Shown piece after piece: positions 8,210 through 17,349 of a stretch of DNA of 64,000 bases. Source of the DNA: Ruminococcus sp. Phil11 (lineage in GTDB: Bacteria > Bacillota > Clostridia > Oscillospirales > Ruminococcaceae); the NCBI GenBank assembly GCA_001940925.1, contig MSGZ01000042.1:190970-254969 (forward strand), given 5' to 3'. A program made the position numbers and the translations under genes. The notes under the pieces were generated by a model. It did not search any database and had not been told where the DNA came from. It saw nothing but the letters and a program-made list of their open reading frames with translations. Position 1 is the first letter of the stretch. Every line of letters begins with the position of its first letter.

Positions 8210-10960
8210 TTATTCGGCCATGACTTCCGGCCATGTCGGCTTCAGACCAGCGATCGACTTGGTGTAATACCGCAGAATGTAGGTCGTATCCGCAAGGGTC
8301 GCGCCTTCCACGCCGTCCACATCCGTGACGAACTTCTGCACATCGTTCAGAAGCTCCTCCTTTTTGCCCGCGACCCCGTTCACATAATGCTTGAGCGCGA
8401 GCATCGCGTCCTCGACCTCGACCTTGCCATTTAAGTCTGCGTCGCCGCGCAGATACACCGGAACCGTGCAGCCGATGCCGTGCGTGCTGAAATAGCTCTG
8501 GATATCCCGGTCGCCGCCGCGGTACTTGAACGTCACCGCATTGCCGGATGCAGGCGTCATATTCGTATAGCAGTCATTCGTGATATCGACTTCCTTCGTC
8601 TGACCGTTTTCGGATATGACCGCGATCAGCGTGAAATCACGCATCTGATACGAACCCTCGTCCGCGAGCCAGACGTTCCGCTTCGGAGATGCCGAGACTG
8701 CAATGCAGCTCCGGACGACCTGCGGCGCATTCTGCTGGAACACCACGGAGACCGTATGGTTCGCGTTCAGGTCGCGGATCGTGAGCGAGCCGTTCTGGGA
8801 AACGGATTCGCCGTCCAGCAGCACCGCCGCAATGCGGTAGCCGTTGTTTGCCCGGAAGCTGACCGTCGTGCTGCTGCCTGCCGCCGCGCGGATCTCGCCT
8901 TTCGGCGTGACAGTGCCGCCTTCATTCGCCGTGACCGTGATCACATAGCTCGTCAGCTTCGGGATCTCCTGCGTGCGGGTCTTGCCGCAGCGGGCGCATT
9001 TGCTTTCCTCAACGCCCTCGTTGTCGATCGTCGGCTGACGGGTCGTTTTCCATTCGCCCCATTCGTGGCCGAGTGCCCAGAGATCGCGCTGTTCGGTCTT
9101 GCCGCAGCGGGCGCATTTGCGCTCCTCGATCCCGGCCGTCTCACAGCCGGCAGGCGTTTTGACCGTCCATTCCCCGAAGCTGTGGCCGGTCGCGGTGACG
9201 GTGCGCTGCTCGGTCTTGCCGCAGTTTGCGCATACACGCTCCTCAATGCCGTCGTTCTCGCAGCCGACCGGGGTCTTGCCCATCCATTCGCCGAAGCTGT
9301 GGCCGGTCTGTTCCGTCAGTCTGAGCTCCGTCTCGCCGCAGTTTTTACAGGTACGGCTCTCTCTGCCGTCGGATTCGCAGCCGGCAGGGACATCGACCGT
9401 CCAGTCCGACCAGCTGTGTCCCTTTGCGGGAATGTCCTCGTTACGGGTCTGCGCGCTGAATGCCGGATTCTCAAATTTTGCCGTATAAACAGCCTTGCCC
9501 TTTTTCGTGCAGGTCGCGTCCGGATTTGCGGAATAAACCGCATCCACGGTCTCGGATTCGGTCTTGCCGGAGTTTGCCTCTTTACGGGTCGCGGTACAGC
9601 GTCTGCCGTCTGCCGACCATGTGTATTCCGGCGTGCTCCATCTGGAATCCACGGCCGGGATCTCGACCTTCACGGTCTGCTTTGCAAACGCACTGTTCTG
9701 AAATGTGACCGTATACACGCACTCACCCGGAACGCCGACACCTGCCTGCTTCGTCACGGAATAGCTGCTCTTTTTGGTTTCCTGCTCGGTCTCTCTGCAG
9801 TACGCGCAGGTTCGCGAGGCCGTGCACTGCGCATGATCGTCAGACCACGCATACTGCGGTGTGCCCCAGCTGTGGCCTGTCGCGGGGACTGACGCAGTCT
9901 CCTCCTTGCCGCAGCGGGAGCAGGTGCGGCAATTGACGCCGTTTTCGGTACAGGTCGGGTCACTGCTGACCATCCACGGGCCGTAGTTGTGGCCGAGCCT
10001 GTCGATCTTCTGTGTTTCGGTCTCGCCGCAGCTGCAGGTGCGGATCTGCTCGCCGTCCGTTTCACAGGTCGCGGCGGTTTTGACTGTCCACGCAGACCAG
10101 CTGTGCGTATGATTTTGTTCGGAGCCGTCCGAGTTCTTGAACGGCAGATTCGCTTTATTCGCGTAGGTTTCCGCAGCGGATCCCGGCTTGCCGATGATCG
10201 TGACGCGCTTCGTCGCACCGCTCGTTCTGCCTGTGAAGGAATCGCCGTTCGCGACAACAGTATCATAGCAGACGCCGAATGCGTCCGTCGCGACCTTCGA
10301 TGCATCGCTGACCGAATCCGGGAATACAACGGACGGGAAGCAGCAGAGCGCGAACGCTTTGGTGCCGATCGTCGTCACGGATCTTCCGATCGACAGCGTC
10401 TTGATGTTCGTGCCCATAAACGCCGAAGCACCGATGGTCGTAACGCCGTCCGGCAGCTCTGCGGAAGTCAGCGCAAGATTGCCGTAAAATGCCTTGTTTC
10501 CGATCGTTTTCAGTGCGGTCGGCAGCGTCAGCGTACTGAGCTTGCTGCAGTTTTCAAATGCGCTGTTCGGGATGATCTCCAGATTCGCGGAAAGCATGAC
10601 CTCCTTCAGTGCAGTACATCCGCTGCAGAATAACGCGCCGACCGATGTGACCGAATCCGCCATCCGGACGCTTTCCAGGGTCTGATATGCGAGAAAAGAC
10701 TGCGCGGGCATGGAGGTGATGCCGTCCCCGATCACGACCTTTTTGACCGTGCCCTTGCAGTATGACCACGCTGCGCGGCTGACGGCACCGGTGCCGCTGA
10801 TCGTCAGCGTGTCGCCGGAATAATCCCATGACGCGGAGCTGCCGCAGCTGCCGCCGACTGCATATGCCTGCTGCGGCAGCGTCACGAAAACGCCCGCCGA
10901 AAGCACGGCAGCGGTCAGGACGCCGGCCGCCCGCATAATGATGTTTTTGAATTTACCCAT
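8210..10960 (-). CDS. secreted LRR (BspA-like), Cys-repeat and dockerin protein
   Basis: 916 residues. A signal peptide (to about residue 34, QQAYA) is followed by BspA-type leucine-rich repeats (LxxIxxxAFxxCxxLxxLxLP) to about 280. Then come seven or eight repeats of about 35 residues with the pattern GHSWGEWxVxxxAxCExxGxExRxCxxCGxTExR (about 290-655), which look like small Cys-pair modules. A beta-rich Big/InlB-like repeat follows (TVTANEGGTVTPKG), then a C-terminal type I dockerin with two calcium loops (GDADLNGKVEVEDAM and TDVDGVEGATLADTTYILR). It is probably displayed on a cohesin scaffold on the cell surface. The start follows AGAGGAAG. Function is unknown; BspA-like proteins often mediate adhesion. 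Confidence 0.85.
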   Translation of the reverse strand: MGKFKNIIMRAAGVLTAAVLSAGVFVTLPQQAYAVGGSCGSSASWDYSGDTLTISGTGAVSRAAWSYCKGTVKKVVIGDGITSMPAQSFLAYQTLESVRMADSVTSVGALFCSGCTALKEVMLSANLEIIPNSAFENCSKLSTLTLPTALKTIGNKAFYGNLALTSAELPDGVTTIGASAFMGTNIKTLSIGRSVTTIGTKAFALCCFPSVVFPDSVSDASKVATDAFGVCYDTVVANGDSFTGRTSGATKRVTIIGKPGSAAETYANKANLPFKNSDGSEQNHTHSWSAWTVKTAATCETDGEQIRTCSCGETETQKIDRLGHNYGPWMVSSDPTCTENGVNCRTCSRCGKEETASVPATGHSWGTPQYAWSDDHAQCTASRTCAYCRETEQETKKSSYSVTKQAGVGVPGECVYTVTFQNSAFAKQTVKVEIPAVDSRWSTPEYTWSADGRRCTATRKEANSGKTESETVDAVYSANPDATCTKKGKAVYTAKFENPAFSAQTRNEDIPAKGHSWSDWTVDVPAGCESDGRESRTCKNCGETELRLTEQTGHSFGEWMGKTPVGCENDGIEERVCANCGKTEQRTVTATGHSFGEWTVKTPAGCETAGIEERKCARCGKTEQRDLWALGHEWGEWKTTRQPTIDNEGVEESKCARCGKTRTQEIPKLTSYVITVTANEGGTVTPKGEIRAAAGSSTTVSFRANNGYRIAAVLLDGESVSQNGSLTIRDLNANHTVSVVFQQNAPQVVRSCIAVSASPKRNVWLADEGSYQMRDFTLIAVISENGQTKEVDITNDCYTNMTPASGNAVTFKYRGGDRDIQSYFSTHGIGCTVPVYLRGDADLNGKVEVEDAMLALKHYVNGVAGKKEELLNDVQKFVTDVDGVEGATLADTTYILRYYTKSIAGLKPTWPEVMAE

Positions 10961-11010
10961 AAAAATAACTTCCTCTCATTCCGATGTAAAGTGCTGCTGA
11001 GGTATGATTT

Positions 11011-11039
11011 ATTATACCATTTATATGTGTTATTGTCAA
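11011..11039 (-). promoter_or_regulatory. consensus promoter of the LRR-dockerin gene
   Basis: Minus strand TTGACA (11034-11039), 17 bases, TATAAT (11011-11016); a full consensus match on both boxes. Confidence 0.88.
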
Positions 11040-11111
11040 TGAGATGCGGCGAATTTATGCATTATCCATAAAACATTTGCGCGGATTCCGCACACCTGCA
11101 CAAATCAGGCC

Positions 11112-11140
11112 TTTACAAAATGTACACGGTATGTTATAAT
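11112..11140 (+). promoter_or_regulatory. sigma-A promoter of the CoA-activase genes
   Basis: TTTACA (11112-11117), 17 bases, TATAAT (11135-11140), about 64 bases before the ATG. Confidence 0.85.
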
Positions 11141-11203
11141 ATAAAGGAGTGTAAAATCCCCGGCGAAAATGCCGGAAAGAAATCAGAGGGCAGCGGATAC
11201 TAT

Positions 11204-14137
11204 ATGAAAAGACTCGGACTGGATATCGGTTCCACAACCATTAAGTGCGTCGTGCTCGGGGAGCAGGATGAGATCCTGTTCTCGTCCTACGAGCGGCACA
11301 TGTCCCGCATTGCAGAAATGACAGCGGTCTATCTCCGGCGGATCGCGGAGCAGACCGGACAAGAGAATATGCATATTACGATCTCCGGCTCCGCGGGCAT
11401 GGGTCTTGCGGAGACGCTGGAGATCCCATTTGCGCAGGAGGTCTATTCGACGCGCGCGGCGGTAACGAAGCTGAACCCCGGCACGGACGTCGTCATTGAG
11501 CTGGGCGGCGAGGACGCCAAGATCCTGTTCCTGACCGGCGGCTTCGAGGCGCGCATGAACGGCAGCTGCGCGGGCGGCACCGGCGCGTTCATCGACCAGA
11601 TGGCCACGCTGATCGGCGTGACGCCGGACGACATGAACCTGCTCGCACGGAAGGCCGACAAGATCTATACGATCGCCTCACGCTGCGGCGTGTTCGCCAA
11701 ATCGGATATCCAGCCGCTGCTCAATCAGGGGGCGGGGTTCCCGAATATCGCCGCCAGCATCCTGAAAGCGGTCGTCAACCAGACCGTCGGCGGGCTTGCG
11801 CAGGGACGCCCGATCGAAGGGAATGTGCTCTATCTCGGCGGGCCTCTCACCTACCTTGACATGCTGCGCAAAAGCTTTGACGAGACGCTGCACCTGACCG
11901 GCACCTGTCCCGAGCACGCGCTCTATTATGTCGCCTACGGTGCGGCGATGCAGTGCGATGACCGGGCATTCTCCCTGACCGCGCTCGCGGAAAAGGCGGA
12001 GGCCTACACCGCGTCCGGCTGCTATAAGACGACACAGCCGCTCTTTGCCTCGCAGGAGGAATACGACGCATTCTGTGCGCGGCATAAGGCAAATTCCGCG
12101 CATATCCGGTACATTGACAAACCGTCGGGCGATATGTTCCTCGGCATTGACGCCGGCTCCACGACGGTCAAGGCGGCCGTCACCGACGCGGACGGCGGCA
12201 TCCTCGATACGATCTATCAGTCCAACAAGGGCAATCCCGTCCCCGTGATCCGGGACTATCTGCTGCATCTCTATGAAGCATATCCCGGGATGCACATTGC
12301 GGGCGCGGCCGTCACCGGCTACGGCGAGGACATCATCCGCGAGGCGTTCGGCGTCGATTTCGGCATTGTCGAGACGATCGCGCATTATACCGCGGCACAG
12401 AAATTCAAGCCGGACGTCGATTTCATCATCGACATCGGCGGGCAGGATATCAAATGCTTCCGCATCCACAACCGCGCGATCGACAGCATTTTCCTGAACG
12501 AAGCCTGCTCCTCGGGCTGCGGCTCCTTTTTGCAGACCTTCGCCGAAGCGATGCACTATTCCATTGCGGATTTTGCGAAATTAGGGCTCTTTGCGGAACA
12601 GCCGGTCGATCTCGGCTCCCGCTGCACGGTGTTCATGAACAGCTCCGTCAAACAGGCGCAGAAGGACGGCGCATCCGTGGAGAATATCTCCGCAGGACTC
12701 TCCGTCAGCGTGGTCAAGAACGCGCTCTATAAGGTCATCCGCTGCGCGAATGCATCCGAGCTCGGAAAGCATATCGTCGTGCAGGGCGGCACGTTCCTCA
12801 ATGACGCGGTGCTCCGCGCCTTTGAGCTCGAACTGAAGCAGGCGGTCGTCCGGCCGGAGATCTCCGGCATCATGGGGGCTTACGGTGCCGCACTCTATGC
12901 GGTGCAGCGCAGCACCGGCACAAGCACGCTGCTCACCGCAGAGCAGCTCCGCAATTTTACGCATACCGTCAAAACGGTCACCTGCAAGGGGTGCAGCAAC
13001 AACTGCTCGCTGACCGTCAATTCCTTCGGCGGGGCACATACCTATATCGCGGGCAACCGCTGCGACCGTCCGCTCAAGCTGAAAGAGCAGCCGACCGTCT
13101 GCAACCTCTACGAGGAAAAGCGGCAGCTGCTGATGAAATACCGCAAAAACGAACGCAGAGAGGGACAGCCGGTCGTCGGCATCCCGCTTGCGCTGAATCT
13201 CTACGAGCTGCTCCCGTTCTGGCATACGCTGCTGACGGCACTCGGGTTCAGCGTCATCGTCTCGCCGGATTCCACGAGAAAGCTCTTTCTCTCCGGGCAG
13301 CACACGATCCCCTCGGATACGATCTGCTTCCCGGCAAAGCTCCTGCACGGGCATATTGAAGCCCTGCTCGCGGAAAACCCCGACATGATCTTCTATCCCT
13401 GCATGAGCTACAATGTCGATGAGGGCGCGGGCGACAACCATTATAACTGCCCGGTCGTCGCGTATTACCCGGAGGTCGCGAACATCAATATCAAGGCATT
13501 GAAGGACGTCCGGTTCCTGCACGATTTTGTCGGCATCCACAACCGGAAAAGCTTTCCCGCGAAGTTCCGCGCGATCATGCAGAAATACGGCTATTCCTTC
13601 ACCGCAAAGCAGATGAAGGCCGCTGCGGATGCCGCATACCGCGAATATGAATGCTACATGAACGCCGTGCGCAACAAGGCCGAGGAATTTCTCGCGATCG
13701 CGAAAGCAAAGCAGATGCCGGTCATCGTGCTGGCGGGCAGACCCTACCACATCGACCCCGAGGTCAATCACGGGCTGGACAAGCTGATCTGCGGGCTGGG
13801 GGCTGTCGTCATCACCGAGGACAGCATCGCCTGCCGCGTCGATCCGTTCCGGACGACGGTTCTCAATCAATGGACGTACCATGCGCGGCTGTATCTGGCC
13901 GCAAGATATGTTGCGGACGCGCTGCCCGAGGAGCGGATCAATCTGGTGCAGTTCGTGTCCTTCGGCTGCGGCGTGGACGCCGTCACGACCGACGAGGTGC
14001 GCGCGATCCTCGAAGGCTCCGGCAAGATCTATACGCAGCTGAAGATCGACGAGGTCACGAACGCCGGTGCCGCAAAGATCCGACTGCGGAGCCTGTTTGC
14101 CGCGGCCGGCTATGATGTCCGCAAAAAGGAGAGTTAA
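11204..14137 (+). CDS. 2-hydroxyacyl-CoA dehydratase activase-like protein, N-terminal part (two BadF/BcrA ATPase domains)
   Basis: 977 residues. Two actin-fold ASKHA ATPase domains lie in tandem: the first starts MKRLGLDIGSTTIKCVVLG and has GSCAGGTGAFIDQMA, the second starts at about 308 with FLGIDAGSTTVKAAV and has NEACSSGCGSFLQTFAEAM. The GGTGAFID and SSGCGSFLQ segments hold the Cys that in the family hold a bridging 4Fe-4S cluster. Then comes a DUF2229-like region with VTCKGCSNNCSLTV. In related Clostridia these domains are in one protein of about 1400 residues; here a TAA ends the frame and the rest continues in the next gene in the same frame. The substrate is unknown. The start is chosen at MKRLGLDIGS. 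Confidence 0.85.
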   Translation: MKRLGLDIGSTTIKCVVLGEQDEILFSSYERHMSRIAEMTAVYLRRIAEQTGQENMHITISGSAGMGLAETLEIPFAQEVYSTRAAVTKLNPGTDVVIELGGEDAKILFLTGGFEARMNGSCAGGTGAFIDQMATLIGVTPDDMNLLARKADKIYTIASRCGVFAKSDIQPLLNQGAGFPNIAASILKAVVNQTVGGLAQGRPIEGNVLYLGGPLTYLDMLRKSFDETLHLTGTCPEHALYYVAYGAAMQCDDRAFSLTALAEKAEAYTASGCYKTTQPLFASQEEYDAFCARHKANSAHIRYIDKPSGDMFLGIDAGSTTVKAAVTDADGGILDTIYQSNKGNPVPVIRDYLLHLYEAYPGMHIAGAAVTGYGEDIIREAFGVDFGIVETIAHYTAAQKFKPDVDFIIDIGGQDIKCFRIHNRAIDSIFLNEACSSGCGSFLQTFAEAMHYSIADFAKLGLFAEQPVDLGSRCTVFMNSSVKQAQKDGASVENISAGLSVSVVKNALYKVIRCANASELGKHIVVQGGTFLNDAVLRAFELELKQAVVRPEISGIMGAYGAALYAVQRSTGTSTLLTAEQLRNFTHTVKTVTCKGCSNNCSLTVNSFGGAHTYIAGNRCDRPLKLKEQPTVCNLYEEKRQLLMKYRKNERREGQPVVGIPLALNLYELLPFWHTLLTALGFSVIVSPDSTRKLFLSGQHTIPSDTICFPAKLLHGHIEALLAENPDMIFYPCMSYNVDEGAGDNHYNCPVVAYYPEVANINIKALKDVRFLHDFVGIHNRKSFPAKFRAIMQKYGYSFTAKQMKAAADAAYREYECYMNAVRNKAEEFLAIAKAKQMPVIVLAGRPYHIDPEVNHGLDKLICGLGAVVITEDSIACRVDPFRTTVLNQWTYHARLYLAARYVADALPEERINLVQFVSFGCGVDAVTTDEVRAILEGSGKIYTQLKIDEVTNAGAAKIRLRSLFAAAGYDVRKKES

Positions 14138-14140
14138 TAT

Positions 14141-15388
14141 TTGGCAACCAATGAGCTGTATCCGGAATTTACGCCGGAGATGAAAAAAACGCATACCATT
14201 CTGATCCCGAACGCGCTGCCGGTGCACTTTTCCCTGATGGGCTCGGTGTTCCGCGATGCAGGCTATAAAATCGCGCTGCTCGATTACGACGGGCAGAAGG
14301 TCATTGACACGGGACTGAAATATGTCCACAATGACGCCTGCTATCCGGCGATCGTTGTCATCGGACAGCTGATCTATGCGCTGGAATCGGGCGATTACGA
14401 CCCGAAAACATCCGCGCTGATGCTCTATCAGACCGGCGGCGGGTGCAGAGCGTCGAACTATGTGCACATGCTGCGCAAGGCACTGAAAAAGGCCGGGCTC
14501 GAATATGTGCCGGTCGTCTCGGTCAACTTCGGCGGCATTGAGAAAAACAGCGGCTTCGATATCACACCGCTGATGTTCCTGAAAGGGCTCATCACATGGC
14601 TCTACGGCGATTTTGTCATGCTGCTGCGCAATCAGGTCGTGCCCTATGAGAACAACAAGGGCGATGCCGCGGCCGTCATGGAAAAATGGCGCGTGAAGCT
14701 CACTGACCAGATCCGGGAGAACAAGGGGCTGACCATGCGCACGATCAAACAGAATTTCCGCGCCATTGCGGACGATTTTGCCGCGGTGCCGGTCACGAAA
14801 ACGAAAAAGCCGCGGGTCGGCATCGTCGGGGAGCTGTACGTCAAGTACGCGGACTTCGGCAACGATCACCTGCCGGATTTCCTTGTCTCGCAGGGCGCAG
14901 AGGTCATGGTGCCGGGCATCCTCGGCTTTGCAATGTACAGCCTCAACATTGTGCGGGAGAATCACAGGCTTTACGGCGACCGCAAGGGCGTGATGTTCAG
15001 CCGTGCTTCGGTCTGGTATGTCGAGCGGCTGGAAAAGGCCATGCTCGGCGTACTGAAGGATTACCCGCAGTTTGAAAAGCCCATTCCGTTCCCGAAGCTG
15101 AAGGCACTCGGCGAGGAGACGATCAGCAGCGGCGTCTGCATGGGCGAGGGCTGGCTCCTGACTGCGGAAATGTCCGAGCTGATCGAAAAGGGCTACAGCA
15201 ATATCGTCTGCGTACAGCCGTTCGGCTGCCTGCCGAATCATATCGTCGGCAAGGGCATGATCCGCGGCATGACCGAGAAATACAGGAACGCCAATATCTG
15301 CGCGATCGACTACGACCCCGGCGCGACACGCGTCAACCAGCAGAACCGCATCAAGCTGATGCTTTCGATCGCAAAAGAGCGGGTATAA
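14141..15388 (+). CDS. CoA-activase-like protein, C-terminal part (HgdB-like/DUF2229)
   Basis: 415 residues starting at TTG, which follows AAAAAGGAGAG at seven bases, a strong ribosome site. The frame is the same as the preceding gene, with only TAA-TAT between, so both were almost certainly one gene. It contains the C-terminal region of the large activase family: LLDYDGQKVIDTGLKYVHND, YPAIVVIGQ, YQTGGGCRASNY and CVQPFGCLPNHIVGKGM, with conserved Cys that suit an FeS cluster. The two chains probably assemble into one enzyme. The role as electron donor to a dehydratase is by family only; no dehydratase subunits lie in the window. Confidence 0.8.
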   Translation: MATNELYPEFTPEMKKTHTILIPNALPVHFSLMGSVFRDAGYKIALLDYDGQKVIDTGLKYVHNDACYPAIVVIGQLIYALESGDYDPKTSALMLYQTGGGCRASNYVHMLRKALKKAGLEYVPVVSVNFGGIEKNSGFDITPLMFLKGLITWLYGDFVMLLRNQVVPYENNKGDAAAVMEKWRVKLTDQIRENKGLTMRTIKQNFRAIADDFAAVPVTKTKKPRVGIVGELYVKYADFGNDHLPDFLVSQGAEVMVPGILGFAMYSLNIVRENHRLYGDRKGVMFSRASVWYVERLEKAMLGVLKDYPQFEKPIPFPKLKALGEETISSGVCMGEGWLLTAEMSELIEKGYSNIVCVQPFGCLPNHIVGKGMIRGMTEKYRNANICAIDYDPGATRVNQQNRIKLMLSIAKERV

Positions 15389-15389
15389 C

Positions 15390-15565
15390 CCGCAGCCGAT
15401 TCCCTCCGGGCGGGGAGCCCCCGCCGGCATTTCCCTCCGGGCGGGCAGTGCCCGCAGCCGATTCCCTCCGGGGACGGTGAGCGGAGAACTCCCAGTCAGC
15501 AAAGCACACGCCGCTAAAGCGGCTTTTGAAAGGTCACTGCTCCCAATGCTGAAGTGCGCCGAAGG
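15390..15565 (-). repeat. R1 element, copy c (inverse orientation, extended)
   Basis: Read on the minus strand it has CTTCAGCATTGGGAGCAG, a GCCGCTTTAGCGGCGTG hairpin and GGAGGGAATCGGCTGCGGG, the last module repeated. It also holds GCGGGCA-G-TGCCCGC (15442 region), a one-base-loop hairpin like those of R3. It lies between the activase stop and a terminator. Confidence 0.75.
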
Positions 15566-15620
15566 CAGAAGCATACCGAAGGCAGAAGCATACGAAAAAA
15601 TCCGGAAACCATACAAAAGG

Positions 15621-15652
15621 ACGCTGACATGGTTCGGCGTCTTTTTTTCATC
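15621..15652 (+). terminator. intrinsic terminator after the activase genes
   Basis: GACGCTGA pairs with TCGGCGTC (one G-T pair) around a short loop, followed by a run of seven T. Confidence 0.75.
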
Positions 15653-15854
15653 TCCCCGTTTTTTTGTACGCAGAGCGGAAAACAGGACGTTTACTTTTTA
15701 ACATTTTCTCGCATTCTGTTCAATATAAAAACAGAGAAATCCGGAATTGCCGCTAAATGATATTAGTAAAATTGCGTTTAACAATTATGTTTGCTGCAAG
15801 GTTTTATCATGTTGTGATTTATTTGTAGATAGTGCCGAAATCGCACATTTACAG
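15653..15854. other. AT-rich intergenic stretch without recognised gene
   Basis: About 200 bases between the terminator and the next promoter. Only short frames are present and none has a ribosome site or family motif. Confidence 0.6.
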
Positions 15855-15883
15855 TTGACAAACAGCAGCTTTTGATATATAAT
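15855..15883 (+). promoter_or_regulatory. consensus promoter of the peptidoglycan-binding protein gene
   Basis: TTGACA (15855-15860), 17 bases, TATAAT (15878-15883), full consensus. Confidence 0.9.
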
Positions 15884-15935
15884 AGCCGCGGCCGAAAGGT
15901 CAAAATACTACATTTCAGAATAAGGAGTAGAAAAC

Positions 15936-16394
15936 ATGAAAACATTAACCAAAAAGATTGTCTCAGTGATGATGGCAGCCACCTGCCTCGGTGCAGCACC
16001 GGTCGTTCTGCCGGAAGCCCTCAAGCCCGCGGCAATCACCGCAAGTGCATACAGACCGCCGTATGCTGACTACAGAGTCCCGGTTTACGGCTACAACTAC
16101 GGCTGGTACCCCCACACCGGAAACAACAGCTCTTATGACCGTGAGTGCATCAAGTTCATTCAGGCATGGTACAATGAAATTGCGCCGTCACAGGGCTGGC
16201 CGCTGATCGCTGTGGACGGCTACTACGGCTACAATACCACACAGGCTGTCCTGAGATGGCAGAACTCGTATAATAACAACCCGGAGACAGGCTGGCTCAA
16301 TCCGGACGGCATTTTCGGGCCGAATACCTATAGTGCGCTAATGGGCGGTATGATCCCGTACAGCGGCCAACTGTACAGAAATATCAGATGGTAA
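15936..16394 (+). CDS. small secreted peptidoglycan-binding-like protein
   Basis: 152 residues with a signal peptide (MKTLTKKIVSVMMAATCLGA, cleavage probably near ASA-YR). A Tyr/Pro-rich segment (YRVPVYGYNYGWYPHTGNN) precedes a PG_binding_1-like helical domain: CIKFIQAWYNEIAPSQGW, PLIAVDGYYGYNTTQAVLRW, then GIFGPNTYSALM. This pattern (xxxxQxxLxxxGYxxxxxDGxxGxxTxxAVxxFQ) binds peptidoglycan in endolysins and wall enzymes. There is no catalytic domain, so it may be a wall-bound accessory protein. It has its own consensus promoter and a terminator, so it is monocistronic and possibly strongly expressed. The start follows AAGGAG. Confidence 0.75.
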   Translation: MKTLTKKIVSVMMAATCLGAAPVVLPEALKPAAITASAYRPPYADYRVPVYGYNYGWYPHTGNNSSYDRECIKFIQAWYNEIAPSQGWPLIAVDGYYGYNTTQAVLRWQNSYNNNPETGWLNPDGIFGPNTYSALMGGMIPYSGQLYRNIRW

Positions 16395-16444
16395 TCACTC
16401 CATCGCTGAATACATAATCAGCAAACAGCAAAAACATGAAGAAA

Positions 16445-16480
16445 ACGGACTCGCTGCGCAATTGCAGTGAGCCCGTTTTT
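16445..16480 (+). terminator. bidirectional terminator between convergent genes
   Basis: ACGG-A-CTCGCTGC pairs with GCAGTGAG-C-CCGT with T runs on both strands. It serves the rightward wall protein gene and the leftward mscS-like gene. Confidence 0.8.
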
Positions 16481-16500
16481 GTTATACGCGGTGCAGATAT

Positions 16501-17349
16501 TCACTTTTCGCTCTTGTGCACAACGACCTGCGGGAACGGGATCTCGACGCCCGCTTTGTCAAGGGTATTCTTCACAAGCTCCCGGAGCTCCGGCTGTGCG
16601 GTGAAGTAATCGTACTTCGCGACCCACGCATTGAGCATCAGCTCCATGCCGCTTTCCCCGAGCGCATTGACCGTGACGGTCGGCTCCGGCTCGCGGATGA
16701 CGTATTTCTGCTTTTTGGCCGCAGTCAGCAGCGCGCTCCTCGCCGCAGCGATATCGGTGCTGTACGAAACGGAAACGGGGATGCTGATGCGCAGCTTGCC
16801 CTTGCGGGAGAGATTGACAACAGCCCCCGCCGCGACCCTGCTGTTCGGCAGATTAACGGTGCGGTTATCGCGGGTCGTCAGCCGCGTATAGAGGATCGTC
16901 ACCGCCTCGACATAGCCTTCCTCGCCGTCCGCGCAGATATAGTCCCCTGCCTGAAACGGTTTCGCGAGCATCAGCTGAAAGCCGCCCGCCAGATTCGACA
17001 GGCTGTTCTGCAGCGCCAGACCGACGGTCACACCGGCGGCGCCCAGCAGCGTCACGACGGATGCGGCCGGTACCCCGAGCAGCGACAGGCAGATCACGAT
17101 GAGCGTCACGTACAGCACGATGCGTGCAAACGACTGCCCGAAGCTGATCGCGGCTGCATTGACCTTTGCCCGCTTCATCGTATGCCGGAGCAGCCAGATC
17201 AGGAATCTTGCGATCAGCACGCCGATCAGGAACACGACCAGCGCACACAGCAGCGTCGGCATGAAGTTGACGACCTTTTCCCCGAGCTTCGTCAGGACGC
17301 CCGCGGTCTGTTCGATCGCCTCCTGTCCGGCTTCGAGTTGATTATACAT
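16501..17349 (-). CDS. MscS-family mechanosensitive channel
   Basis: 282 residues; small-conductance mechanosensitive channel of the inner membrane. Three N-terminal helices are followed by the pore-lining TM3 pattern LLGAAGVTVGLALQNSLSNLAGG, then a beta domain with PFQAGDYICADGEEGYVE and TRDNRTVNLPNSRV, all family-typical. The start is the ATG after GGAGGAATCCG; the upstream phosphoesterase ends inside this ribosome site, overlapping by eight bases. It probably releases solutes during hypo-osmotic shock. It is the last gene of the leftward run that starts at tex. Confidence 0.9.
   Translation of the reverse strand: MYNQLEAGQEAIEQTAGVLTKLGEKVVNFMPTLLCALVVFLIGVLIARFLIWLLRHTMKRAKVNAAAISFGQSFARIVLYVTLIVICLSLLGVPAASVVTLLGAAGVTVGLALQNSLSNLAGGFQLMLAKPFQAGDYICADGEEGYVEAVTILYTRLTTRDNRTVNLPNSRVAAGAVVNLSRKGKLRISIPVSVSYSTDIAAARSALLTAAKKQKYVIREPEPTVTVNALGESGMELMLNAWVAKYDYFTAQPELRELVKNTLDKAGVEIPFPQVVVHKSEK

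Noticed and set aside
14135-14140. Stop codon read-through or selenocysteine joining the two activase parts
   Set aside because: The stop is TAA, not TGA, and a strong ribosome site serves a separate start, so two proteins are simpler.
12581-15616. A leftward open frame of over 1000 codons opposite the CoA-activase genes
   Set aside because: It mirrors the codon pattern of the true genes on the other strand, lacks a ribosome site, and its product is a His/Asp/Arg-rich sequence without any family motif.
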